Source: JAGNZR01 sp051652785
GTDB lineage: Bacteria; Fusobacteriota; Fusobacteriia; Fusobacteriales; Fusobacteriaceae
Assembly (NCBI GenBank): GCA_051652785.1
Contig: JBOFUX010000054.1
Location: forward strand, 1 to 64,000
Direction of reading: 5' to 3'
DNA length: 64,000 nt
In this document: positions 1 through 9,703 of the stretch, one piece after another
How the letters are laid out: each line of letters opens with the position of its first letter
Numbering within the stretch: the stretch's first letter is position 1
The notes under the pieces: model-generated
Databases searched by the model: none
Told to the model about the DNA's origin: nothing
The model's input: the letters and a program-made list of their open reading frames with translations, nothing else
Translations under genes and position numbers: made by a program

Positions 1-178
1 TTAATGTTTTTTCCTCTCTTTCTTTATCCGTTGGTAATAACCCTGTACTTGCCATTAATATCATTCCTATTCCCATTATTATCCAACGAATATGAGCTTC
101 TCCCTTTTTTACAAATTCTTGTCTCACTAATATTAAATAGGTTACTATTATTATTATTTTTGCTACTAATGCGTACAT
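1..178 (-). CDS. Small membrane protein, cut by window edge
   Basis: The reading frame starts at the ATG at 178 and stays open to base 1, giving at least 59 residues. A GAGGAG ribosome binding site lies 5 bases before the ATG. Two hydrophobic stretches are visible: residues 3-18 (alanine, leucine, valine, many isoleucines) and about 32-48 (WIIMGIGMILMAST), separated by a charged segment (RQEFVKKGEAH). The ending is charged (TDKEREE). It looks like a two-helix inner-membrane protein or the start of a larger one. I recognise no family. The overlapping plus-strand frame is its shadow. Confidence 0.45.
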   Translation of the reverse strand, partial: MYALVAKIIIIVTYLILVRQEFVKKGEAHIRWIIMGIGMILMASTGLLPTDKEREEKTL

Positions 179-202
179 TTTTGCTCCTCACTTTTTTTGA
201 TC

Positions 203-223
203 TGCTCCCTGTCAACTAGACAA
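203..223 (-). repeat. Possible IS3-family (IS150-like) terminal sequence, scar
   Basis: Read on the minus strand this stretch (AAATTGTCTAGTTGACAGGG) matches, in all but two of 20 positions, the sequence just beyond the transposase remnant at 23013-23032 in this window. That second copy marks the right end of an IS150-like element. No transposase coding is seen beside the copy here, so it is probably an end left by deletion or a previous insertion. Confidence 0.3.
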
Positions 224-264
224 TTTTATTATCTACATTATTTCTTTCAGTAAATTTTTTCATC

Positions 265-501
265 TTAAAAAACATGACTTTTACTATTGGCTATTAATAC
301 TTTTTCAATTCCATCACTTAACACCATATTTCTTAAACTAATACAAGACTTTTCTTTGCAGTAAGAATACTTTTCTCCAAAAAACTGTTCCATATTCAGT
401 TCGATTAAGTTTTGCAAGTCTTTCTCTAATAAAACTGGCTTTGCTTGAATTTCTTCAATTGTATCTTTATTTGATATTTTAAATAAATTTATTTCTGGCA
501 T
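265..501 (-). pseudogene. Truncated nuclease-like N-terminus (DUF5655/NucS-like)
   Basis: A 78-codon ORF starts at 501 with a GAGAGCGAT ribosome-binding-like sequence. The first 40 residues (MPEINLFKIS, then LLEKDLQNLIELNMEQFFG) resemble the conserved N-terminus of proteins in which a short strand is followed by LEKDLQ..IE.N.E..FG and then a PD-(D/E)xK-type nuclease or DUF5655 region. After FFGE the sequence no longer follows that pattern and ends within 35 residues, before any catalytic motif. I infer a gene fragment. The family assignment is from memory of the motif and is moderate at best. Confidence 0.35.
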
Positions 502-860
502 ATCGCTCTCCTAAATTCAAGATTTTACTCGTAAAACTTTTCTGTAATCTCTCTATCATTTTTTGATAATCATTTAGATAAATCTTAAGCTTCATGTGAC
601 CGTACCTTTCATAACTCAGTTATATGTTCAATTTTCCCTAGATTAGCCTCTGTATATCTCACTCCGCCTCTTTAAAATAGTATTTCTCATATTGTTAATA
701 ATCGTATCTAAGGTTTCACAAATTTTGTCTACATTGTTTTTTAGATTAACACTATCAATTTCCTTTTCATCTTTTCTATTTTTTATCATATAAATATTCT
801 TTAATCGTTTATAATCTAGCCAACTGTAATACTAAAATAATTCTTCAAAACTCATTAATA
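502..860. other. Decayed intergenic stretch with short ORFs
   Basis: This stretch downstream of the PHP-ATPase gene has no long frame. On the minus strand there are two short open frames. One, 643-789, has 48 codons, is rich in Lys, Asn and Ile, and contains a heptad-like segment (VNLKNNVDKICETLDTIINN). The other, 479-595, has 38 codons (start MKLKIYLNDYQKMIE) and runs into the next ORF. Neither has a convincing ribosome binding site or a recognisable family. They may be remains of a disrupted gene. Confidence 0.3.
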
Positions 861-3581
861 TTATCTTTTGATACGGTAGCTTTTTTCTCTCTTTTTAAAC
901 GCTTCTTCACCACCCTCTAAAATTTCGCAAACGTGCTCCTTAATTCCTTTTTTATAAAGAATACCTTTTGATTTTGAATTTTCATAAGAATTCTCTAAAG
1001 AACCACTCACATATTCAAATTTAAATAATTTATTTTCACCAGTATTATTTTCTCCCGATTGATTAGCTACAATAATCTCTTCAGCATCTGTAGATACAAC
1101 TAAATTAGCATTATGAGTAATCATTATAATTTGTCTTTCTTTTTTCTTAGATTTTATAAAATCTATTAGTTCATTGTATACAGTTCGATTATCTAAATTA
1201 TCTTCAGGTTGATCAACTAAAATTGGATATTTAGGATTTTTTTGTTCTAAAAATAATTTAAATAATATTATTCCTTTTTTTCCAGGAGACATTTGATGTA
1301 AATCATCATCATTTTCTTTTAAAGTATAGCTAATCTTATAATTATCTTTCAATAATTCTTCACATAAATCTTTTTTTGATTTTCCACTTTTAAATTTTAT
1401 TTTATCATTTAGATTAACTTTGTCTCCAATAACCATAATATTCTCTATATGCTTATCAGCTTCATATTGATAGATATTATTTATAAAAAAAGGGCCTATT
1501 ATTTCAGTGAAATTTTGTTTTAAATTCAAAATAGAACCTATATTTTCATTAAAAATTTCTTCTTCGAAATCTATTTTTGTAATTATCTTTAATCTTTCAT
1601 TTACATGTCCATTTTTATTTAGTAAATTAATAATTTCTTTATAATTATCATATCTATCATTTAATAAAGTTTTAATTTCATCTAAAATTTTATTTATTTC
1701 TATTTCTAACTTTTTTATTATTGATAAATGCCCTCGTATTTTTTCTAATGCTTTTTCTTCTTCAGTTATTATTTGTTCTAATTTAATTACCTCTTCATAA
1801 GCTACTATTTTATCGCTATATTTTTTTTGTCCATCTATATTTTTTATCAATTTTAAATCTAATTTTTCTAATAAACACTTATATTTTTCAGAAAATTTCT
1901 TACTTAAATCTACTAAATCTTTTGTCCATTTTTTCATATATATATTATGCTCTTTAATTTTTGTTAAAAATTCTTTTTTATCTTCCTCAATAGATACATC
2001 TAGTCGTGGAATGAAATCGTACAAATCTTCAGTCTTTGGATGCACAGTTGCTGCCATCCAATACGGAACATTGTCGAGCACAACTTTATCACGCCTTATT
2101 TGATTTTTATTAATTTTCATTTCTTTATTTTCTTCTATTAACTCAGAATATTTTTTGCTTTCTTCTGGCGATAATGTAGATTCTTTTATTATGATATCTT
2201 TTCTTGATTTCCATTTTTCTAAATTATCAATAATAGCTTGTTCTTCAGGATATTGTCCTATTTTTTCTAGTTCTTTTGTTTTCGTCTCTAGTTTATTAAA
2301 AAGTTCAATAATACAAGAATATATTTTTTTTTCAATTAAAATATTTTTATTTTTTAATTTTTCTTTTTTAATATCTACTCCATCTTTTTCTAATAAATTA
2401 CTTAATAAGAGTTTTTCTAACTCTTCTCTATTAGTATCAGCCAACTCATTTAAATATAATTGTGGGATATATACAATTGGTCTTCTTTCTTTTTTATCAG
2501 TCATTTTAAATTCTACCCCATCTTTAAAACGTACAATAAAATCATCAATTTCTAATTGCTCATTATCATAATTGAGTTCTTTACTCTTACCCAGTGTTTT
2601 TGCTATAAAATATAGTAATAGTGATTTCCCTGAAGATTTCCCCCCAATTATTGTATTTAAATTTTGATTCATTTCAATCCAATCAGACGAAAATTTTTTA
2701 CTTCCATTTTTAGGTACAAATTTAACCTTATCAATTATATTATACTCTCCTTTTTCATCAGGTATTTCATTTTGAATTTTAACTCTTTCACTTGGTTCTA
2801 TCAATAGTTGTCTTAATCCTTCAAACGTTGGCTCTGCTTTTATCCATGTAAACTTACTTCCAATATCAGCTTTTTCGTGAGCATCTGAAGCAATTATTGA
2901 CGGTCTATTAAAATTTTTTAAATAAAAATTTTCGCTATCCCCAGCTTTATTTATTTCACAAATATCAATATAACTATTTAAAAGCTCCTTCTTTAGTGTT
3001 CCTAACGCTTCACACAAACGATTAACATTTTTTTTAGCATCTCCTTGATGTTTTATTTCTGTATCAAAGCTATTTGTTTTACTACCTGAATGAACAGTAA
3101 CTATTCCACCAAATTCCCTTATTAAATCAGCAGCTTTTTTAAAGTCTACTTGTACTAAAAACATTCCTTCTTTAAAAGCAGCTTCATCTGATAATGTGGT
3201 ATTTTGTTGTTGTTGTTTTCCTTTTGCAATTATGTGAGTTTTAGATATCCCCAATGGCGATAAAATATAATCATGTAATGCCTTTGAATTTAATTCTATA
3301 TCATTATGTTTATCAGGAAATAAACCAATCATGTGCACAGAAGAACTCCCATACTCTGTTCTAAATTCAATTCCTGATAAGACAGTTATAGAATATTGTT
3401 TTGATAATTTTTTAATTTTATCTATATTATCCGCTGTATGATGATCTGTTAGTGCTATAACACTTATCCCCTTTTCTTGTGCTTTTTGTAATATTTCTTC
3501 CGGAGTTCCCTTTCCATCTGAAACATTTGAATGTATATGTAAGTCCCATTTTTTCCACTCTGAACCTTTAGAATATGTCAA
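861..3581 (-). CDS. PHP-domain SMC/ABC-type ATPase (TrlF/Ppl-like)
   Basis: 906 residues. Residues 1-270 are a PHP phosphoesterase domain: metal-binding DLHIHSNVSDGKG at 13-25, ALTDHH at 43-48, VHSGSK at 163-168 and SDAHE at 232-236. A P-loop follows (GGKSSGKS, 313-320), then a long charged helical middle (about 400-700, coiled-coil-like). The C-terminal half-site has a signature-like LHQMSPGKKG, a Walker B/D-loop region (PILVDQPEDNLD) and an H-loop (ITHNAN). This is the layout of TrlF-family AAA-like ATPases and of the PHP-SMC antiphage protein called Ppl. Translation starts at TTG 3581, preceded by a GGGGGG-type site, three bases after the restriction subunit's stop. It is therefore the third gene of the type III restriction operon. 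A nucleic-acid-processing defence role is inferred from this context. Confidence 0.8.
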   Translation of the reverse strand: MTYSKGSEWKKWDLHIHSNVSDGKGTPEEILQKAQEKGISVIALTDHHTADNIDKIKKLSKQYSITVLSGIEFRTEYGSSSVHMIGLFPDKHNDIELNSKALHDYILSPLGISKTHIIAKGKQQQQNTTLSDEAAFKEGMFLVQVDFKKAADLIREFGGIVTVHSGSKTNSFDTEIKHQGDAKKNVNRLCEALGTLKKELLNSYIDICEINKAGDSENFYLKNFNRPSIIASDAHEKADIGSKFTWIKAEPTFEGLRQLLIEPSERVKIQNEIPDEKGEYNIIDKVKFVPKNGSKKFSSDWIEMNQNLNTIIGGKSSGKSLLLYFIAKTLGKSKELNYDNEQLEIDDFIVRFKDGVEFKMTDKKERRPIVYIPQLYLNELADTNREELEKLLLSNLLEKDGVDIKKEKLKNKNILIEKKIYSCIIELFNKLETKTKELEKIGQYPEEQAIIDNLEKWKSRKDIIIKESTLSPEESKKYSELIEENKEMKINKNQIRRDKVVLDNVPYWMAATVHPKTEDLYDFIPRLDVSIEEDKKEFLTKIKEHNIYMKKWTKDLVDLSKKFSEKYKCLLEKLDLKLIKNIDGQKKYSDKIVAYEEVIKLEQIITEEEKALEKIRGHLSIIKKLEIEINKILDEIKTLLNDRYDNYKEIINLLNKNGHVNERLKIITKIDFEEEIFNENIGSILNLKQNFTEIIGPFFINNIYQYEADKHIENIMVIGDKVNLNDKIKFKSGKSKKDLCEELLKDNYKISYTLKENDDDLHQMSPGKKGIILFKLFLEQKNPKYPILVDQPEDNLDNRTVYNELIDFIKSKKKERQIIMITHNANLVVSTDAEEIIVANQSGENNTGENKLFKFEYVSGSLENSYENSKSKGILYKKGIKEHVCEILEGGEEAFKKREKSYRIKR

Positions 3582-3584
3582 TTA

Positions 3585-6542
3585 TTATTCCCCCCTCAAT
3601 GCCTTCTGTATAATATCCCTAATCCTATCACTTCTCAACTGTGTATCAAACTTTATCTTAATATCCTTACCTAAATAACTTTTAAAAAGTTTCTCAGCAC
3701 ACACAATTTTCATTGTCTCTTCAGGATTAAGCATCTCCTTGCCCTTGGATTCTATTATTAGGTTCAAATCTTCTTTTCCATCCTCTCTTCTCAAAATATA
3801 AGCAAAGTCAGGAGAATATGTTCCACCACCTATTACAGGGATCCTAATACTATTTTTCGGTATCTTTGCAAATAAAGTTATATCTCTTACTGAATTTTCT
3901 ATATTTTCTCTTTCTATTTCTGAATCAAAAAATATTTCATCATACAAATAATTATTAGGAGCTTTTTTCTCACTAGAAGTAGTTCCAAAATCAGAAGCTG
4001 AAATTCTAGATAAAGGATTCCCAATGTTATCTGTTAATTTTGTTGGATGAACTTCTGTATCTACTTTTTCATAATTTACTTTCATTTTAGTATATGAATT
4101 TTCTATCATATATTTAATATAGTTTGCTTTTATCTTTTTAATTGTAGAGTGATTTAAATACCTATTTATGTCCATTCTTTTAGAAATATTTGTATTAACT
4201 TCTGTTTTCTTATTTTCGCTAAGATAAATAAACATTTGATGCAACATGTTCAGAGGTATGTTTATTAGTTTCTCTAGCTCTAATAAGAACTCTTTATATG
4301 TTAGAGTATTTACTGACACTTCCTGGGTATATAGTGAATCTTGACTCTCAAAAGTAACATCTTTTCCATCTTCACCTTTTTTTAAAGTATGAATTGACGT
4401 TGTTATTCCATTTTCAAAAAATTCTACTCCCATTATCATCTCATTTAATATGTTTTGTAATTCATTATTATTCTTAAAATCATATTTGATAATAACTTTT
4501 GAGTTCAGTTCTTCCCATAGTTTTTTAAAAGTTTCGTATTTTTCCTTTCTAATATGAATATAGTTTGGAGTTTTACCTTTTCTTTGATCTATTATCTTAT
4601 TTGATTTCACTTCATCAAATAATTCTGGATATTTCTCTTTAAGCTTTAAATATCCATCTTTTATAAAATTAGATTTCCTATCTATTATTTTTAACTCTCT
4701 TAATTCATCAAAAATATCATCAGTAGTTTTATTTTCTAATTTAGCTATTTTTACAATAAATTCATCCGATAATATAGTTAAATCTTCCCTTACTAGCTTG
4801 CTATTATTTATTTCACCAACTAATTTTCCCACAAAATCTTTCTCTGTAAAATCTACAAAGTAATGGAGGAAATGTTCTCTATCAGTCACACGATACATAT
4901 ATTCATTAACAGGGATCCTAAGTCCTCTCCCTACTTCTTGAAGTTTATTTGTATCTGACCCACTTCCTCTTAATTTGCATATAACAAAAATATTTGGGTT
5001 ATCCCACCCCTCTCTTAACGTCCATTTTGAAAATATAAATCTTCTTGGATTATCTATATCCAAAAGAGCTTCTTTATCATGTAAAATTTCATTAATCTCT
5101 TTTTCTACATTTTCATCAGAATCATTATTATCTTTAGCAAAATAACCACCGTGACATTTTGAAATATCTGCAAGCGATTTTTCAAGATATTCTTTATATT
5201 CTCCTTTATATCCTTCTTTTTCCAACATTTTTATTTTTTCTTTTAAAAAACTTTCAAGGACTTGCTCAAAATATATTCTCAAATGCTCTTCATTTTTATT
5301 TTCATTTCTATAAGAAGAGATATTATCTATAAAGAAAAGTGTCATTGGTTTTATTCTTGGGGATATATCTTTCATATATTTTTCTTCAAGTTCAAAATGC
5401 TTAGTAATAGAGTCTTTCATCAGTTTTTCTTGTATTGACTCTGAGTAAGAAAAAGGATTTATACTAGCTTTTATTTTCATTTCATAACCATTGGACAAAA
5501 GAACTCTTTTTGTATTAAGTTCATCTATTGATAACCCAATGATAGATGAATGTAATTGTTCTCCCTTTCCAACAGAAAATGAAGTTTCTTTCCCTAGATC
5601 ATTTACATATGAAAAAATAGCTTCTTTAGATGTTGTACTTTTTAAAGTTATTTTCTCATTTTTTCCACTTTCACTTTCTTCTATCTCTACAACTATTCCT
5701 TTAATCAAGTCATCATTAAAGGCTTTTACGGAGTCTAAGCTATGAATTAGGTCGTAGAAATTATCATCAAATGTTGCACCATATCTAATAATCAGTTGTG
5801 GTTCAAACTTTAAAATATTTGCCCATGTTTTATTATTTTCTTTAAATTTATGTGGTTCATCAATTATAATAACGGGATTAGTTCCGGCTATTCCAGAAAT
5901 ACAGTCGCTAAATTTGCCAAAAATCTCTATATCATACTTTTGTTCTTGAACAGTTTTACTATTAATCATCCCTTGATTAATAACAAGGACATTTATATCA
6001 TTCTTGTCATGCAAATCTTTATTTATAAACTCTTTTATTTCTTGAGGAAAATAGTTTTTATTCCCTTTTTTCCCCTCTTTACTTTGTACAATTAAACAGT
6101 TAATATTTTTATCATAAACATCTCTAAAATGTCTTCTTGATGAACTAGAAGTCAAAAAATTCACAGTTCCAGCTTTGATTGAAAGTGTTGGTACCACTAT
6201 TATAAATTTATTTATTCCTTTTTCTTTATTTAATTCAAAAATAGTTTTAGTATATGTATATGTTTTTCCTGTTCCTGTTTCCATGTGAATATCTAAAATT
6301 AGTGGCTCACTTTCTCCATTTTTTAATTTAGTTTTATATTTTTTAGGAATTGAAAATAGATTTTTTTCCTGTCTAATCTTTTCAATATTTATATTTATCT
6401 GTTCTCTATTATTGATAATAATAGGATTAGAATAAACTTCTCTTTCATAATTTTTAATAGTTTCTTCAAAACAATTTAAAACAGAATTAACAGCTTCTGT
6501 CTGATGAGGTAAATCATATTCAAAATTAAGGTGTTTAGACAT
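3585..6542 (-). CDS. res: Type III restriction enzyme, Res (helicase-nuclease) subunit
   Basis: 985 residues, the normal length for a type III Res subunit. It has an SF2 helicase core with Walker A METGTGKT at 88-95 and a DExH-box form IIDEPHKF near 225. The region around 500-560 carries later helicase motifs (REGWDNPNIF, then LQEVGRGLR). The C-terminus carries a PD-(D/E)xK nuclease signature: SPDFAY about 30 residues before IIESKGKE. Res translocates or signals along DNA by ATP hydrolysis and cuts when bound to Mod at two inversely oriented unmethylated sites. Its ATG overlaps the TAA of mod by one base (TAATG), so translation is coupled. No frameshift is seen. Confidence 0.95.
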   Translation of the reverse strand: MSKHLNFEYDLPHQTEAVNSVLNCFEETIKNYEREVYSNPIIINNREQININIEKIRQEKNLFSIPKKYKTKLKNGESEPLILDIHMETGTGKTYTYTKTIFELNKEKGINKFIIVVPTLSIKAGTVNFLTSSSSRRHFRDVYDKNINCLIVQSKEGKKGNKNYFPQEIKEFINKDLHDKNDINVLVINQGMINSKTVQEQKYDIEIFGKFSDCISGIAGTNPVIIIDEPHKFKENNKTWANILKFEPQLIIRYGATFDDNFYDLIHSLDSVKAFNDDLIKGIVVEIEESESGKNEKITLKSTTSKEAIFSYVNDLGKETSFSVGKGEQLHSSIIGLSIDELNTKRVLLSNGYEMKIKASINPFSYSESIQEKLMKDSITKHFELEEKYMKDISPRIKPMTLFFIDNISSYRNENKNEEHLRIYFEQVLESFLKEKIKMLEKEGYKGEYKEYLEKSLADISKCHGGYFAKDNNDSDENVEKEINEILHDKEALLDIDNPRRFIFSKWTLREGWDNPNIFVICKLRGSGSDTNKLQEVGRGLRIPVNEYMYRVTDREHFLHYFVDFTEKDFVGKLVGEINNSKLVREDLTILSDEFIVKIAKLENKTTDDIFDELRELKIIDRKSNFIKDGYLKLKEKYPELFDEVKSNKIIDQRKGKTPNYIHIRKEKYETFKKLWEELNSKVIIKYDFKNNNELQNILNEMIMGVEFFENGITTSIHTLKKGEDGKDVTFESQDSLYTQEVSVNTLTYKEFLLELEKLINIPLNMLHQMFIYLSENKKTEVNTNISKRMDINRYLNHSTIKKIKANYIKYMIENSYTKMKVNYEKVDTEVHPTKLTDNIGNPLSRISASDFGTTSSEKKAPNNYLYDEIFFDSEIERENIENSVRDITLFAKIPKNSIRIPVIGGGTYSPDFAYILRREDGKEDLNLIIESKGKEMLNPEETMKIVCAEKLFKSYLGKDIKIKFDTQLRSDRIRDIIQKALRGE

Positions 6543-8383
6543 TAATATCTCACCTCAACATCAATTATAGCTGATTTTTTGTTAGCATATGTTTTGATAT
6601 TTTCTTTTAATTCTGTTCTATATTTTCCACTTAACTGTGTATAACCATAAACTACAATTTTATTAATTGTAAAATTTTTATCTGAATCTAGTTTTTCTAC
6701 AATAGTTTTTATAAGTGAACTACTTTTTATTTCATCAATTAAATAAAGAATATTTCCTATTTTATATCCTAATGAATCTCCTAAATTAATAATTTCTAGA
6801 TTTTCATTTAGCACATTACCATCAAAAACTTTATATGTTGTTAAAATTGCCACTTTCTCATCTTCAGTTAATAATTTAGGCTCAAAAAGTTTCAACGTAC
6901 TAGGGTCAAATTTTTCCATGCTTTCAATTATAGTGTTAGGAATATCTTTAACGGAATAGATTTTAAACCCATAATCTATTTCTGCTTTAGTTTCTTCTTT
7001 TATTTTCTTAGCAGCTCTTTTTATTCTTTCAATTCCAATTGAAGTTATATTTGTTGGAAGATTATTTTCTTTACAGAATTTATATGCTTCTTTACCTTCT
7101 TCTATCTCCTCTTCTAATTGAACCATGATGTATTTTCTATTTCCACCATCTTCTGCATTTAGTTGCATAACAGCATGAGCTGTTGTGGCTGAGCCTGAGA
7201 AGAAGTCAAGAATTAAATAATTCTTTGTCCTATAAGTAGCTGATAATACGACCTCCTTTATTAATGAAAGAGGTTTTGTTGTTGAAAAAATTGCTTTCTC
7301 CTCTTCTAAAACTTTACAAATTTCTTCATTACCGTATTTATTTAAATGTTTCATCATGCTATGAAATTTTGAATAATCCTCTGAAATTTTTCTTAATTTT
7401 CCAATTATATGACCTTTTTCTTTTTTTAATAGTCTATAAATACCATTTTCAATCCCTTTATCTATTTTTATTTTGTATGCTTGATCTTTATATTCTAAAA
7501 TCTCTTCATATAATAAATTACCATATTTTCCGTGCTCTCTTCTAATAGCATCTTCTTGTATCCAATACTCTTCACCATTTAAATCTATTATTTTTCCTCT
7601 GATATCTTTTGGTTTTTTTAAATTATCAAATTTACTTTCATTTTTTGCATAACAATATAAATATTCGTGTCCATTATAAACATATTTAGCTTGTCCACCA
7701 CCTTCTGCAGTATTAATAACAAAATCTTTTATTAAATTTTCCTCCCCAAATACTTCATCACAAAGCAATTTTAATTGAGAGGCTTCATTATCATCAATAG
7801 AAATAAAAATAACTCCATCCTCTCTTAATAATTTTCTTGCGAGATAAAGTCTAGGAAACATAAAAGTAAGCCAAGCAGAATGTGATGAAGATTTTCTATC
7901 TATCCACAATAAAATCCTCTCTTTTTCATTCTCTTCTATTGCATTAATCGCTATTAATTTATCTAATTCTTTTTCTGTAAAGCTTCTATCATCATTATAA
8001 ACAAAATCTCCATTTATTGTATTATAAGGTGGATCTATATATATCATTTTAACTTTTTCTGAATATGCAGAAATCAAGTGTCTTAAAACCTCTAAATTAT
8101 CACCTTTTATATATACATTTTCACTATTTTTATTTTCCTCTTTCTCGTTATGCTCTTTATCCTCTGAAAGAACAGTTGAAATTGGCAACTGTGACAATTT
8201 TCTTGCGTAAGTCTTTCCTAACCAATTTAATCCGTAACTATCTTTAAATAATTTATTTGATGGTTCTACTATCTCTTGAAATTTTTGGATGTTTAAATTT
8301 CCATCTCTATCAAAACATTCGGGAAATTGTTCTTTTAAAATCTCCAATCTGTTATCACAATTTTTTTCTAATATATTTTTCAT
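6542..8383 (-). CDS. mod: Type III DNA methyltransferase, Mod subunit (N6-adenine)
   Basis: 613 residues. The catalytic motif DPPY lies at 117-120 (MIYIDPPYNT). The AdoMet-binding motif lies later, near residue 400 (LDFFSGSATTAHAVM). This DPPY-before-FxGxG order is that of beta-class N6-adenine methyltransferases, the class of type III Mod proteins. The variable region between the motifs (about 200-390) is the target recognition domain. Mod gives both methylation and site recognition to the complex with Res. The gene is first in the operon mod-res-PHP ATPase. The start at 8383 has an AAGGAG-like site. No simple repeat that could phase-vary mod is seen in the coding region. Confidence 0.95.
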   Translation of the reverse strand: MKNILEKNCDNRLEILKEQFPECFDRDGNLNIQKFQEIVEPSNKLFKDSYGLNWLGKTYARKLSQLPISTVLSEDKEHNEKEENKNSENVYIKGDNLEVLRHLISAYSEKVKMIYIDPPYNTINGDFVYNDDRSFTEKELDKLIAINAIEENEKERILLWIDRKSSSHSAWLTFMFPRLYLARKLLREDGVIFISIDDNEASQLKLLCDEVFGEENLIKDFVINTAEGGGQAKYVYNGHEYLYCYAKNESKFDNLKKPKDIRGKIIDLNGEEYWIQEDAIRREHGKYGNLLYEEILEYKDQAYKIKIDKGIENGIYRLLKKEKGHIIGKLRKISEDYSKFHSMMKHLNKYGNEEICKVLEEEKAIFSTTKPLSLIKEVVLSATYRTKNYLILDFFSGSATTAHAVMQLNAEDGGNRKYIMVQLEEEIEEGKEAYKFCKENNLPTNITSIGIERIKRAAKKIKEETKAEIDYGFKIYSVKDIPNTIIESMEKFDPSTLKLFEPKLLTEDEKVAILTTYKVFDGNVLNENLEIINLGDSLGYKIGNILYLIDEIKSSSLIKTIVEKLDSDKNFTINKIVVYGYTQLSGKYRTELKENIKTYANKKSAIIDVEVRY

Positions 8384-8714
8384 CTTTTTCTCCTTATTTC
8401 CCTATTTTATTAACATTTAATAAATATCTCATCTAAAAATTAAAAAAATACTAGATTTATTTTTACTTCATTACAATATTTTTATCTCAATTTTTTATAC
8501 CTTTATTTTGTTAAATTATATCATATTTAAATATTTATTATTAAACTAAATTTTTTTTATAAATATTAAAATAATCTAAATTTTAAAAATAATTATATGG
8601 TATATGATAAGTTAATTCAAGATGAAGCATCTACTCTAGACTCTCTTTAAAATATTTTTTCTCTCAAGTTAAATGAACGAAAAATAGAATTTTAGATAAG
8701 GAGGTATATAAAAA
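8384..8714. other. Intergenic region with outward-facing genes
   Basis: Very AT-rich spacer between mod (minus) and a plus-strand gene. On the minus strand an extended -10 element (TGATATAAT, 8515-8523) could drive mod, but I find no good -35. On the plus strand an AAGGAGG ribosome binding site lies at 8698-8704 before the ATG at 8715. No RNA gene or repeat is apparent. Confidence 0.3.
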
Positions 8715-9155
8715 ATGAAAAAATTATTTAAAAGTATTTTATATATACTCTCTTTGCAGTTGTTGTTTTTATTATTATTCATTATAAATACAAAAATTTA
8801 TAAAAGTGATTTTTCATTTAAAAGTTTTAATTTCAAATTTTTATCAAGAGATTTTTTAGAAATGAATTTCATTATTGAGATATGTTACATTGGAATATTT
8901 TTAGGAATTTTGGGATATATTTTTCTAAGATGCCAAATGAAAAAAGATAAAAATCTTCCTTTATTATTTAAATCCTACACTAACTATTTTAGGATTTTCA
9001 TTAAGCAAAATTAACACACAACTAGACAATGATAAAGAAAATAAAAATTACTTATTAATAACTTTTTCGTCTACAAAAAAATAGAAATAGGAAATCGGGT
9101 GAGATATATTAATTTAGATAGCAATATTTTATTAGGAAAAAACATATCAATTTAA
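8715..9155 (+). pseudogene. Membrane protein gene with two frameshifts
   Basis: The frame starting at 8715, with AAGGAGG upstream, encodes two transmembrane helices (residues about 6-24 and 54-74) and then stops at 9014 with an unnatural-looking tail. From about 8975 another frame carries sensible hydrophilic protein (NPTLTILGFSLSKINTQL onward) to a stop at 9082. After a seven-A run, the original frame resumes with IEIGNRVRYINLDSN and ends at 9155. Read with one extra base near TTAAATCC and one missing A at 9074-9080, the whole gives a single protein of about 146 residues. I recognise no family. The gene is either decayed or affected by homopolymer sequencing errors. Confidence 0.5.
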
Positions 9156-9181
9156 ATTATATTACGGGGGGTATTTAAATA

Positions 9182-9570
9182 ATGACAATAGATGATTTAT
9201 CCACTATTTATGGAATAATTTATAAAATAGGAAATGCTCATAATTGGATAGTTATTTATTCACAAAATTATTCATTTTCAAATGTTTTTTCTAATAAATA
9301 TATTTCTGGGATTATTAGCTCTTCTTTTCCTACTAGAAAAGAATTTAAGCTTATTAATGACACCGCATTTAAACTAAATACAAATCCTGATATTCTATAC
9401 AAAGATGGTCAATTCTATATTTTAAATTTAAATATGATAATGCTAATAAAATAATTTTAGATACAAAAGTATCACAAAATTTATTTATTAGATTATTGAA
9501 TGATGATGCCGTTCATTCTGAACTAACAGGAACAGATTATCTTGCTAATTCAAAAGATAGAACAAAATAA
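9182..9570 (+). pseudogene. Hypothetical gene with one frameshift
   Basis: The intact frame runs 90 codons from ATG 9182 to 9454, with a GGGGGG site 8 bases upstream. At the run TATATTTTAAATTT the coding pattern moves to another frame. That frame continues naturally (FKYDNANKIILDTKVSQNLF and on, ending LANSKDRTK) to TAA at 9568-9570. One missing base, for example five instead of four T's, would restore a protein of about 129 residues. The sequence is rich in Asn, Ile and Ser and has no motif I know. It lies 26 bases after the preceding frameshifted gene on the same strand, so the two were probably one operon. Confidence 0.45.
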
Positions 9571-9630
9571 ATTAAATCGCTAATTATCAACACTATTTCA
9601 CGTTTATATAAATACTAAAAATTTTATGTG

Positions 9631-9675
9631 AAAATGGATGAAATTTAATTCAGTTTAAATTTCATCCATTTTTAT
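9631..9675. terminator. Bidirectional intrinsic terminator
   Basis: A perfect 18-bp stem (9631-9648 with 9655-9672) has a 6-base loop and is flanked by T runs on both strands. It separates the frameshifted plus-strand pair from guaA on the minus strand and can serve both. Confidence 0.8.
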
Positions 9676-9703
9676 TACTTTATTTTATATTTTATAGTTT
9701 AAA

